Shown in pieces: positions 1 through 7,452 of a stretch of 10,443 nucleotides of DNA. Source of the DNA: VFHP01 sp964443385 (GTDB lineage Bacteria; Chloroflexota; Dehalococcoidia; Lucifugimonadales; UBA2985); contig CAYUCO010000010.1 in the NCBI GenBank assembly GCA_964443385.1, positions 1-10,443 on the forward strand. Direction: 5' to 3'. Position 1 is the first letter of the stretch. Every line of letters starts with the position of its first letter. A model generated the notes under the pieces. That model was not told the origin of the DNA, made no database searches, and saw nothing but the letters and a program-made list of their open reading frames with translations. A program made the translations under genes and the position numbers.

Positions 1-175
1 TTATGTCCCCATAGGACGCCGCTTCATGCGGTTTGAGTTCTTCGGCTTCCCGTTCTTGGCCACACCAGATTATGAATTTGCTCAGTTCTTTTAATGTTTC
101 TGGATTAAAAGTGACGCGTTTAGAAGAGAGGTAACTTGTTAGTGCTTTAGAGAGAGGCAGCGTTTTTGATTCCAT
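1..175 (-). CDS. N-terminal fragment of a protein with a SAM-like helical domain, possibly a GreA-type fusion (partial, runs off left edge)
   Basis: Only the first 58 codons are visible. The reading frame starts with ATG at 175, has an in-frame TAA two codons upstream, and is still open at base 1. The peptide begins MESKTLPLSKAL and continues with SYLSSKR, NPETLKELSKFIIWCG and ELKPHEAASYGDI. This pattern of helices around a W-x-G core and an L-x-x-x-E-x-x-x-Y helix resembles the N-terminal SAM-like (core-binding) domain of tyrosine recombinases. From memory, Chloroflexota proteins that carry this domain in front of a GreA/GreB-like transcription factor have very similar wording; that assignment is an inference from a short fragment. 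A GGGAG (complement of 191-195) lies about 15 bases before the start, rather far for a ribosome site. The gene is divergent from the small gene at 350. Confidence 0.6.
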   Translation of the reverse strand, partial: MESKTLPLSKALTSYLSSKRVTFNPETLKELSKFIIWCGQEREAEELKPHEAASYGDI

Positions 176-262
176 GTTATTAGTTTAGAACTCCCGTATT
201 ATTAACATTAAATATACACCATTGTTACTTTTTTGGGTAGGTAAGGGTAACCTGAAGTCTGT

Positions 263-268
263 TATAAT
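263..268 (+). promoter_or_regulatory. Candidate -10 element (TATAAT) ahead of the small gene at 350
   Basis: A perfect TATAAT lies 82 bases before the ATG at 350, in the AT-rich 174-base gap between two divergent genes. No good -35 hexamer is found 16-18 bases upstream, so this could be chance in AT-rich DNA. If it is used, the transcript would have a 5' leader of about 75 bases. No clear promoter for the leftward gene was found in the same gap. Confidence 0.3.
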
Positions 269-349
269 TTACTTATTTCATGGTTAGCTTACTTTCTATT
301 ATATTTAAGTAGGCGCCCAGATTCAATTTTATAGAACGATTGGAGTTTC

Positions 350-607
350 ATGGTGCCTTATGGAGTTACAATAAAAGAAGATGTTGGCGACACTAGAATA
401 GAGATTGAATGCGAACACCAAAATGGACTGATTTACGTGGTGCCATCCGAAGCTAGTTGGGTTTGTGACAGCAGTAATATACACGCACATGCATTGGCAG
501 GTTTTTTTCGAGAACTGTGTGAATTGTCTGATTCGCGTGTTTCAGAGTTGATGCAACGCTGGGGCTTGTACTATAGATCTAGACCAATCAGAGGAGACGA
601 AACATAG
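350..607 (+). CDS. Small hypothetical protein, 85 aa
   Basis: I do not recognise this protein. The start is supported by GGAG at 342-345, four bases before the ATG. The product has the composition of a real soluble protein: acidic N-terminal half (KEDVGDTRIEIE), a middle with C21, H23, C39, H45, H47 and C57, and a charged, probably helical C-terminal part (FFRELCELSDSRVSELMQRW) ending RPIRGDET. It has no signal peptide or membrane segment. The Cys/His residues could be metal ligands, but the spacing does not match a zinc motif I can name. It converges on ftsH with a 10-base gap between stop codons and no obvious terminator hairpin between them. The strand, ribosome site and composition all favour a genuine gene over a chance reading frame. 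Confidence 0.6.
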   Translation: MVPYGVTIKEDVGDTRIEIECEHQNGLIYVVPSEASWVCDSSNIHAHALAGFFRELCELSDSRVSELMQRWGLYYRSRPIRGDET

Positions 608-617
608 GATGCCGTCT

Positions 618-2456
618 TTAGATAGTGTCCTCAGAAACCTCTGCATTTGAAGGGTCGGATTCGAAAAGTTCATTTAATTCTTTTCCTTCAACTGTTTCGT
701 TGACTACCAAGTAATTGGCTATCTGGGCTAGCTTGCTTTTATTGGATTTTAGGATTTCAGTAGCTTGTTCATATGCAGACTGAATCAGTTTATGGACTTC
801 CTCATCGATTTCCTCGGCGATCTTGTCACTATAATCCCTTTGTTCGGATATTTCCCTGCCCAGGAATATCATGTCTTCTTTTTTGCCGAAAGTCCGAGGT
901 CCCAGTGATTCACTCATTCCATATCTGGTTATCATTTGTCTGGCGATATTAGTAGCATTTTCAATATCGTTACTAGCTCCTGTTGTAACAGCATCAAATG
1001 TTAATTCTTCTGCCACCCTGCCACCAAGTGCGGTAGCCAGCATATCGGTGAACTGTTCTTTTCTCATCAAGTATCTCTCTTCAGTCGGGAGCAATCTTGT
1101 ATAACCGCCCATAGCACCTCTGGCTATTATAGATATTTTCTGTACTGGGTCGGCGTTAGGTAGGAGATGAGCCACCAAAGCATGTCCTGCTTCATGGTAT
1201 GCGGTCATTTCCTTTTCTTTATCACTGATCACTCGACTTTTCCTTTGTGGTCCGGCTATGACACGATCAATAGCTTCAGCAAACTCAGTTTGGCCAATCT
1301 CCTTTGCACCTCTTCTGGCAGTTAGTATAGCTGCTTCGTTTATCAAGTTGGCTAAATCTGCTCCACTGAATCCAGGGGTCTGTTGAGCAACCGTAGTTAG
1401 ATCTACTTCTGAAGCAAGAGGTTTCCCTTTGGCGTGTACATTGAGTATAGCGTCTCTGCCGTTGATATCTGGAGAATCTACCATTACTCTGCGATCGAAC
1501 CTTCCCGGTCTAAGCAGTGCCGGGTCAAGTATGTCCGGGCGGTTGGTCGCAGCAAGTATTATTATGTTTACAGTAGTGTCGAACCCATCCATTTCCACCA
1601 GAATCTGGTTTAGCGTTTGTTCTCTTTCGTCATGTCCACCACCGAGTCCTGCTCCTCTATGCCTTCCAACTGCATCTATTTCATCAATGAAAATGATACA
1701 GGGGGAATTCCGTTTGGCTTGGTCGAACAAGTCCCGAACACGGGAAGCTCCAACTCCCACAAACATTTCCACAAATTCACTGCCACTTATACTGAAAAAT
1801 GGTACTCCAGCCTCTCCAGCCACAGCCCGTCCGAGAAGAGTTTTACCTGTGCCTGGTGGGCCTACAAGGAGAACTCCCTTTGGTATTTTTGCACCAAGTG
1901 CCGCGAATCGTTCTGGATATCTCAAGAATTCAACTACCTCATGTAGTTCTTGCTTGGCTTCTTCTATGCCAGCAACGTCAGCGAAAGTGACACTTACTTT
2001 ATTGCCGACAAACATTTTGGCTTTACTTCTACCAAAACTTAACGTTTGATTGTTGCTGCCTTGTGCTTGCCTCATCATGAAAAGTATTATTGCACCAAAG
2101 AATATTAGCGGCAAAAAGTTGATCAGCAGTCCAAGTAGGCTCCCAAATCCACTTGCTCCTTCGACTTCTATTTCTATACCAGAAATGTCTGCACCTGCAT
2201 TTTCCAACATTTCTATGACTGGAGTGTTATCTTCCTTACGAGATTTATATACCCGCCCGCCGATATCTTCAACTTCTAGGATCTCAAGGTCAACTTTAAT
2301 AGACCGAATTTCTTTATCCTTGGCCATTTGGATGACTTGGCTGACGGGTATGTTACTTCGACTTGACGGTGCTTGGAAAAAAGTAAAGAATATCGCCAAC
2401 ACCGATATTATTATCAGAAGATATACAAAACTATTTTTGGTCCATTGAGTATTCAT
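618..2456 (-). CDS. ftsH: ATP-dependent zinc metalloprotease FtsH
   Basis: Membrane-anchored AAA+ protease that unfolds and degrades misfolded membrane proteins and short-lived regulators; it forms hexamers facing the cytoplasm. The 612 residues match the usual length. Visible order: first membrane helix about 10-28, extracytoplasmic domain 29-105, second helix about 106-128, AAA+ module with Walker A GPPGTGKT at 199-206, pore loop FVG at 232-234, Walker B IIFIDEID at 254-261, and second region of homology 303-322 ending RPGRFDR. The zinc protease domain follows, with HEAGH at 421-425 and the likely third ligand D497 in TTGASND. One oddity is G209 just after Walker A, where most homologues have Ala (TLLA[KR]AVAG). 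The start at 2456 lacks a strong Shine-Dalgarno. The C-terminal region, including LGREISEQRDYSD, has the wording of Chloroflexota FtsH. Transcribed alone; the nearest upstream gene on this strand ends 204 bases away. Confidence 0.98.
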   Translation of the reverse strand: MNTQWTKNSFVYLLIIISVLAIFFTFFQAPSSRSNIPVSQVIQMAKDKEIRSIKVDLEILEVEDIGGRVYKSRKEDNTPVIEMLENAGADISGIEIEVEGASGFGSLLGLLINFLPLIFFGAIILFMMRQAQGSNNQTLSFGRSKAKMFVGNKVSVTFADVAGIEEAKQELHEVVEFLRYPERFAALGAKIPKGVLLVGPPGTGKTLLGRAVAGEAGVPFFSISGSEFVEMFVGVGASRVRDLFDQAKRNSPCIIFIDEIDAVGRHRGAGLGGGHDEREQTLNQILVEMDGFDTTVNIIILAATNRPDILDPALLRPGRFDRRVMVDSPDINGRDAILNVHAKGKPLASEVDLTTVAQQTPGFSGADLANLINEAAILTARRGAKEIGQTEFAEAIDRVIAGPQRKSRVISDKEKEMTAYHEAGHALVAHLLPNADPVQKISIIARGAMGGYTRLLPTEERYLMRKEQFTDMLATALGGRVAEELTFDAVTTGASNDIENATNIARQMITRYGMSESLGPRTFGKKEDMIFLGREISEQRDYSDKIAEEIDEEVHKLIQSAYEQATEILKSNKSKLAQIANYLVVNETVEGKELNELFESDPSNAEVSEDTI

Positions 2457-2491
2457 TTTAATGACTAGAACAGTGTAAAACCTTTATACAT

Positions 2492-2520
2492 TTTATAATA
2501 GAGGACAATCTTACCCTAAA
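2492..2520 (-). promoter_or_regulatory. Candidate sigma-70-type promoter for ftsH
   Basis: On the minus strand TTTAGG (complement of 2515-2520) and TATAAA (complement of 2492-2497) are separated by exactly 17 bases, about 36 bases before the ftsH ATG. The -10 matches consensus at five of six positions but the -35 at only three of six. Position and spacing are right for ftsH, whose upstream neighbour on this strand ends 204 bases away. The region is AT-rich, so support is modest. Confidence 0.3.
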
Positions 2521-2630
2521 TTAAGTTTGAAAGGAAGAAGGTTGTCACCAAAATCTTTCAAGTTTGAGCAGTGTTAATGTAGTTTTCTGTTGTCAAACTG
2601 TCTGTAGTTGTTGAAAGGTTTGTGTTTCAT

Positions 2631-2696
2631 AAAAAATGCCGACAATTCTATGGTTTTCATTTACCAGAGAGTCATTGATTCCAAAAACAATTGTCG
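2631..2696 (-). terminator. Possible terminator overlapping the end of the dehydrogenase gene
   Basis: Read on the minus strand, CGACAATT (complement of 2689-2696, still inside the coding sequence) can pair over 8 bases with AATTGTCG (complement of 2640-2647). Three bases further on is a run of six T (complement of 2631-2636). The loop is long, 41 bases, and contains a weak inner TGGT/ACCA pairing. A perfect 8-base pairing just ahead of a T-run at the end of a presumed operon is suggestive, but the long loop and AT-rich stem keep confidence low. Confidence 0.3.
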
Positions 2697-3947
2697 AAGC
2701 TCTTTATGTGTAATAGGACGAGGACAAAGATCTAAGAGTCTTTTTTGAGGTAGAGTAGCTGTTACTAATGCTTCTATGTCGTCTAGCTGATACCCAATGG
2801 CACCAAGTCCATTAGGTATGTTTATCTTTCTGACAATATTGGTTATAGCTTTTCCCAACAAGTATCCTGCGTACTCGTTATCGGCCGCCGTGGATTTAAT
2901 GCCCATTATCGCGGCCGCATTGCGATGCCTTTCGGGGTTAGTAGGAGCGGTGAATCGAAAAACCGCAGGGGCGTTTAGTATCACTGACATGCCATGAGGA
3001 ACAATTGGATTTTCTTGTGGGTAGCCATCTGGAGAAAAGTTACTAACCATGCCAGATACAGCATATGACATGCCATGAGGTAGGTGGCATCCAGCGTTGC
3101 CGAAACCAACTCCTGCATATGTTGCTGCTAACATCATTTCACTTCTTGCCTCAATATCTTCAGGATCATGCACGGCTCTTACAATGTTTTGGGACACCAT
3201 TTCTATAGCCTTTATAGCCCAGATGTCACTTATAGGATTCGATCCCTGATAAGACGGTCTTTTTAGAGGGCTTTCAGGAGCAGTGCGTTGATTGTATGGG
3301 AGAGCGGTATATGATTCTAATCCATGTGACAAAACATCTAATCCGCTGCTAGCCACTACCATCCCTGGTAGTGTAAGAGTATGCAAGGGGTCTATTAGTC
3401 CGATTGCTGGCCTCAGATAACGATGTGCAATACCAGTTTTTGCTTTCATTTCAAGGAAATCGAATATAGCTGTGCCTGTTGTTTCACTGCCTGTGCCAGA
3501 AGTTGTTGGGATTGCCAGCAAAGGTTTTATGGGGCCAGGGACTGGTACGCCCTGCCCTATAGGTGCGTTAACGTAGGTCAAAAACTCTGCTGGATATGTG
3601 GCATATAGATTTGCTGCTTTAGCTGTGTCTATACTTGAACCTCCTCCAACTCCTATATATCCGTCGAATTTGCCGTCAGTAGCGAATGAGATCGCTTCTT
3701 GGAAAGACATATCCGTTGGCTCTACATGAACGCCATCGAATAATGTGGCATCTATTCCTTCTTGTTTGAGAGAGTTTAGTGTGATAGATACGGCTTCACT
3801 ATTTTTCATTTTAGTATCTGTAACGACCATTACTCTAGTTGCATTCAATCTCTTCATTTCGAAACCGACTTCCTTGGTAATGCCGGGCCCAAATTTGATA
3901 CTGGATACGTCTATAGAGAAAGCTGTTTCGAGATTACCGTTTTTCAT
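2661..3947 (-). CDS. Iron-containing alcohol dehydrogenase, hydroxyacid-oxoacid transhydrogenase (ADHFE1) type
   Basis: Group III metal-dependent dehydrogenase (PF00465), 428 aa. The nucleotide-binding signature GGGSSIDTAKAANLY is at 101-115. Likely metal ligands are D204 and H208 in SGLDVLSHGLESY, H288 or H291 in GNAGCHLPHGMSY, and H318 in VPHGMS. Stretches such as PTTSGTGSETTG (147-158), GLIDPLHTL (183-191) and YQGSNPISDIWAI (233-245) agree closely with what I remember of human ADHFE1. That enzyme oxidises 4-hydroxybutyrate to succinate semialdehyde while reducing 2-oxoglutarate to D-2-hydroxyglutarate, using bound rather than free nucleotide. Subfamily assignment is good; the actual hydroxy-acid substrate is not shown by the sequence. 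A simple NAD(H)-dependent hydroxy-acid or alcohol dehydrogenase remains possible. The start at 3947 has a strong GGAGGT (complement of 3951-3956). The gene follows the carrier gene by 23 bases, so the two are probably cotranscribed. Confidence 0.93.
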   Translation of the reverse strand: MKNGNLETAFSIDVSSIKFGPGITKEVGFEMKRLNATRVMVVTDTKMKNSEAVSITLNSLKQEGIDATLFDGVHVEPTDMSFQEAISFATDGKFDGYIGVGGGSSIDTAKAANLYATYPAEFLTYVNAPIGQGVPVPGPIKPLLAIPTTSGTGSETTGTAIFDFLEMKAKTGIAHRYLRPAIGLIDPLHTLTLPGMVVASSGLDVLSHGLESYTALPYNQRTAPESPLKRPSYQGSNPISDIWAIKAIEMVSQNIVRAVHDPEDIEARSEMMLAATYAGVGFGNAGCHLPHGMSYAVSGMVSNFSPDGYPQENPIVPHGMSVILNAPAVFRFTAPTNPERHRNAAAIMGIKSTAADNEYAGYLLGKAITNIVRKINIPNGLGAIGYQLDDIEALVTATLPQKRLLDLCPRPITHKELRQLFLESMTLW

Positions 3948-3970
3948 GATACCTCCGTTAATAATGGGGT

Positions 3971-5233
3971 TTATCTATATCGAGGCTTCTTAAGAGACAT
4001 GAACATGGCTGCCGATATAATTAATAGGCCGGCGAATGTAAGAAAAGCTATGCTGTAAGAGCCTGAGGTATCGAATACGTAGGCCGCGAATATCGGTCCT
4101 AGCATTGACCCCCCCATCTGCACCATTCCCGATAAACCCAAGATACTGCCAAATGATTTACGTCCGAAATAATCTCCTTTTATTGCTGGCATAGTAGCTG
4201 CAGAGCAGCCGTATGATGGTGCATATATTGCTACGAATAACATGACTTGCCATAAATTCTGTGCATAAGCCAATATCAGGCATGATACAGCAAGAAGACA
4301 TACACTTGCTACCGCAACTGGTTTAGTTCCAAAAGCATCGTTCATGAAACCACCACCTAATCTACCCACGATACTTACCATCCCCATAGATCCCAAGACA
4401 CCGGCCGCAGTGGCGCCGGAGTACCCCAAATCCTCAACTAGAGGGATAGCATGCAATGTAGCAGCTCCAGTAACCATTAATCTAATGGCGAATCCTATAG
4501 ATAATGCCCAAAAGGCCCTTGAATACAGGGCTTCCGTCACTGTCATTCCTATATCATTGTTTGGGTAGTGCTGATTTTCAGTGTCGGAGGTTGCGTGTGT
4601 TGCTGGATCCACAGTCTTTACTGGCGAATCTCCATCGGGGAGTAGTCCATATAATTCTGGTCTGGGCTTCATTACGAAGGCTGTAGGTATACCTATCAAA
4701 AGAATGCCTATACCGGTTGCCACAAATGCCGATCTCCAGCCGAATTCATTAATGAACCACGAAACAACTATTACCCCTGCAGCGCCTACAGCTACTGCTG
4801 TCCTTAGTATTCCAAATGCTGTTCCTCTTCTTCTTATAAACCAATTGGCCACTGTAGTATCTATGGCTACCATAGCACTGAGGCTACGCCCAACGGTTAC
4901 CAAGAGTATGAAGACTAAGTAAAATTCTATGAGAGAGTCTATTACGGATAACCATATCATTCCGATTGAAGATAATATTATTCCTAATAATATTATCCTT
5001 GTTGGCCCATATCTATCTACTAGAAAACCTTCTATTCCTCCAAGGACTCCTGCTTCGAGTCTTGATAGACTTATTGCACCGGCCAACCCCGTTCTTGTCC
5101 ATCCGAAATGGTCAATAAGCCTTTTGTAGAATAGGCTGAATCCGTAGCCGCCTGTCATACTGGTAAAAGTTAGAGCCAAGAAAGCTGCTAATACTATCCA
5201 CCAACCATAGAATATTCGCCTGGGTTGTTGCAT
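3971..5233 (-). CDS. MFS transporter, monocarboxylate-transporter-like
   Basis: Twelve-helix major facilitator carrier (PF07690), 420 aa, resembling the bacterial monocarboxylate/oxalate-formate group. It begins with FYGWWIV at 8-14, followed by the FGWTR (43-47) and SLSR (55-58) segments and the loop 2-3 motif GFLVDRYGPTR at 69-79. The central cytoplasmic loop (about 187-240) carries RPELYGLLPDGD at 191-202. The C-terminal half repeats the loop motif as GGFMNDAFGTKP (294-305), and KGDYFGRKSFGSILG is at 352-366. Substrates in this group are typically small carboxylates taken up with protons; the specific one cannot be read here. The start at 5233 has GGAG (complement of 5239-5242) five bases upstream. 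It lies 78 bases after the hydrolase gene and 23 before the dehydrogenase gene, suggesting one transcript. It is clearly paralogous to the carrier at 7453. Confidence 0.93.
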   Translation of the reverse strand: MQQPRRIFYGWWIVLAAFLALTFTSMTGGYGFSLFYKRLIDHFGWTRTGLAGAISLSRLEAGVLGGIEGFLVDRYGPTRIILLGIILSSIGMIWLSVIDSLIEFYLVFILLVTVGRSLSAMVAIDTTVANWFIRRRGTAFGILRTAVAVGAAGVIVVSWFINEFGWRSAFVATGIGILLIGIPTAFVMKPRPELYGLLPDGDSPVKTVDPATHATSDTENQHYPNNDIGMTVTEALYSRAFWALSIGFAIRLMVTGAATLHAIPLVEDLGYSGATAAGVLGSMGMVSIVGRLGGGFMNDAFGTKPVAVASVCLLAVSCLILAYAQNLWQVMLFVAIYAPSYGCSAATMPAIKGDYFGRKSFGSILGLSGMVQMGGSMLGPIFAAYVFDTSGSYSIAFLTFAGLLIISAAMFMSLKKPRYR

Positions 5234-5311
5234 CAGTTCTCCAAGATGTGATCATTGAGATTGGATATCAGGGATAAAGATTGGTCGAACAATATCACTG
5301 GATTCTAGTTA

Positions 5312-7288
5312 TTAATTTACCAAATGCTCGAAGTTTTTCTCTGCCTGAGATTTTACAGTATCTATATCTTCTGGCAAAAGGTATCGGTCTTGAGCTAAGG
5401 CCTCTGAAGCTTCATTAATTTTATTCAAGTAGTCTTCTTTTGACAGATAACGTTCTTCTATGGATTTGCGCGGGTCATTTAGTCGGAGTCTTTCTTCTGC
5501 GGTAGATGGCAATGGTAGAGTCCATCCGGCCAGTCCGCCGGTAATGCCTATGTATAGATTTTCGTTGCCAACTTCGGCGTGTCTAAGATTCCAACCGGCG
5601 TAAGTAGCCAGAGGTACGGAGATATGTGGCAGTCTTATTCCAGATATATCATTGAAATTGTCATCCACATCCGATACCAACGCTGGATACGTTTCACCTT
5701 GCACTGGAGGAAGTATCGATAGAATGCCATCTGCTACGTCTTGTCCATGATCTAGCCTTAATGCTCTTAGCGGTTGTGGAGGAAATTTTACTCTTTGCAA
5801 GCTTGAGAATTTTTCTGCAAGAGTAAAGGACTCAACGGCAGTACCATCTGAAAGCCGAGGATGGCAACTTTGTGGAGCTTCAACATTGTTGCTTACCCAT
5901 ATATCTAGGTTAAAAAGAGCTGCCCTCAGTAACGGGGAATAATCTAGAATATTGAATTGAAGTTGCCCTCTAACCCCGTCATCTCTTACGTCTTTTAGAG
6001 GTAGATATCCTGGTACATGTTGAGCTCCGGAGAAAAGATATCTTCTGACGGCATTAGAATCCGGGAGGTCAGTCATATTTTCCAGATTTACATGTATTAA
6101 TGCCGCATCTCCTCTCCAATATTCTGAAGAAGTATTGATAAACATTATTTTGGGAATTTGTTGGTTTTTAGCATGCATTGAGTCCAGTAATCCAGCTTCA
6201 TTTCCACTTACTGGATCCTTGGTTTTTACATCACATGCTGGGAATAATTGTGGATTGCTATAGCAGATATCTTGTGATGGTTGACCAAATCTGATGTTGA
6301 ATTCACCCCTTAACCCTCCTGCAACATGGGCAATTATGCCATCTAGGGCCATTCTTCCATTTTCATCCTCGTTGATTGCGACATTAATGAATTCTCTAAG
6401 GAACCGACCACTTTGAGATCTTCCATAGGCAAATGCATATTTTAGGGAGTTGGCAAATTCATTACCTTCTTCTTTGGTCCCGTATTTTAAGAATGATACG
6501 GCATCTCTAACCGCTGCCATGCCCAATCCTATTATTTTGGATCCCTTAGTAGTGTAGACCAGTTGATACATCAGTCCAGATTTGAAACCTGACGGCATTA
6601 ATATGTATTCTGGTGTAGATTTGTTGCCATTGGCCTCATCCACAAATGACCATTCGGATCTATCTATCGTATATGGTTTATCTTCCGGTAGATTCCTTAC
6701 AGTTAATACAGCGTCATTTTCGTTGATATCGTAAGGCGGATGAGGTGTATGTCCGTTGTGAGACAGCATGAATCTTTGGGTTGGTTGGTTGCATTGGAAT
6801 TGACACATTATCTTGCCAACTACTTGATCGCCATTCTCATCCAGAGCATCTGGTAACTGCATTCCTAGTAACCCTTCAATAGGAGGCACGTCAGGTTGCC
6901 AACCGCAGAAAACTATGGTGTATCCGTAACGCATTAGAAATCCATTACCTGGGTCTATTGGATCTGAAGGAGATACGGGTCTTTCTGGGTCGTTGAAGCT
7001 AACTATGGCCGTTTTTCTACCTCTATTCAGGATATCAAAGAATATCTTTCCGTTCCCTTTGTTGGGATCTTTAGGGCTCAGTATAACGAAATCACTTGAA
7101 AACTCTACTTGACCGTTATCGTTAGTGGTAGCCAGTTCAAGGTCATTTATGGATTCGTTATGTTTGTTGTTTGGGTCAACTGAGAATTCGAAAATTCCTT
7201 CTAGTATTTCATATGGACCAGTTTTACCAAATGATTGTCCGTGTGCGAAAGGAAGTCTGCTTTTTATGTTGAAATTGCTTACAGACAT
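5312..7288 (-). CDS. Alpha/beta hydrolase domain-containing protein (PF20091 type), 658 aa
   Basis: Large hydrolase of the poorly characterised PF20091 (Abhydrolase_10) family. The start at 7288 is preferred because AAGGAGG (complement of 7294-7300) sits five bases before it; an upstream in-frame ATG at 7345 would add 19 residues but reads through this site. Numbered from the preferred start, the nucleophile elbow is YGRSQSGRFLRE, with S291 as likely catalytic serine in a G-x-S-x-S context. The probable acid is E389 in TSSEYW and the probable histidine H424 in SGAQHVPG. The N-terminal part includes GPYEILEG (24-31) and FDILNRGR (84-91). There is no signal peptide, so it is probably cytoplasmic. 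Family members are predicted esterases or lactonases with unproven substrates. It appears to lead an operon with the carrier and dehydrogenase genes, which favours a role in releasing a hydroxy acid (inference). Confidence 0.9.
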   Translation of the reverse strand: MSVSNFNIKSRLPFAHGQSFGKTGPYEILEGIFEFSVDPNNKHNESINDLELATTNDNGQVEFSSDFVILSPKDPNKGNGKIFFDILNRGRKTAIVSFNDPERPVSPSDPIDPGNGFLMRYGYTIVFCGWQPDVPPIEGLLGMQLPDALDENGDQVVGKIMCQFQCNQPTQRFMLSHNGHTPHPPYDINENDAVLTVRNLPEDKPYTIDRSEWSFVDEANGNKSTPEYILMPSGFKSGLMYQLVYTTKGSKIIGLGMAAVRDAVSFLKYGTKEEGNEFANSLKYAFAYGRSQSGRFLREFINVAINEDENGRMALDGIIAHVAGGLRGEFNIRFGQPSQDICYSNPQLFPACDVKTKDPVSGNEAGLLDSMHAKNQQIPKIMFINTSSEYWRGDAALIHVNLENMTDLPDSNAVRRYLFSGAQHVPGYLPLKDVRDDGVRGQLQFNILDYSPLLRAALFNLDIWVSNNVEAPQSCHPRLSDGTAVESFTLAEKFSSLQRVKFPPQPLRALRLDHGQDVADGILSILPPVQGETYPALVSDVDDNFNDISGIRLPHISVPLATYAGWNLRHAEVGNENLYIGITGGLAGWTLPLPSTAEERLRLNDPRKSIEERYLSKEDYLNKINEASEALAQDRYLLPEDIDTVKSQAEKNFEHLVN

Positions 7289-7452
7289 TTCAACCTCCTT
7301 GCTGGATAGTATGAAGATGTTAATTAAATCTTGCTTCACATGCAAATTACTTAATTCGATGTAAAGGCAGGATATTTAATAATAATAACGGATCAATTGT
7401 GAAATTTATATGTTAGGATTGTCCCTATGTGTTCAATTGGACTAATTATTAG
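7289..7452. promoter_or_regulatory. Divergent intergenic region between hydrolase and second MFS gene
   Basis: This 164-base AT-rich gap must hold the promoters of both divergent genes. On the minus strand TTGCAT and TAACAT (complements of about 7344 and 7321) are 17 bases apart, and TTGATC and TATCCT are 16 apart; neither pair is convincing. The heptamer TCAATTG, containing the palindrome CAATTG, occurs at 7393-7399 and again at 7433-7439, exactly 40 bases apart, which could be a paired operator. No regulator gene is adjacent. Confidence 0.3.

Noticed and set aside
1429..2049. 206-codon open frame on the plus strand
   Set aside because: It lies antisense across the AAA+ module of ftsH, has low-complexity Ser/Pro-rich wording, and is a shadow of that conserved gene.
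2050..2448. 132-codon plus-strand open frame
   Set aside because: Antisense to the N-terminal part of ftsH and without a protein-like pattern.
4581..4922. 113-codon plus-strand open frame
   Set aside because: Antisense to the first MFS carrier gene; no independent support.
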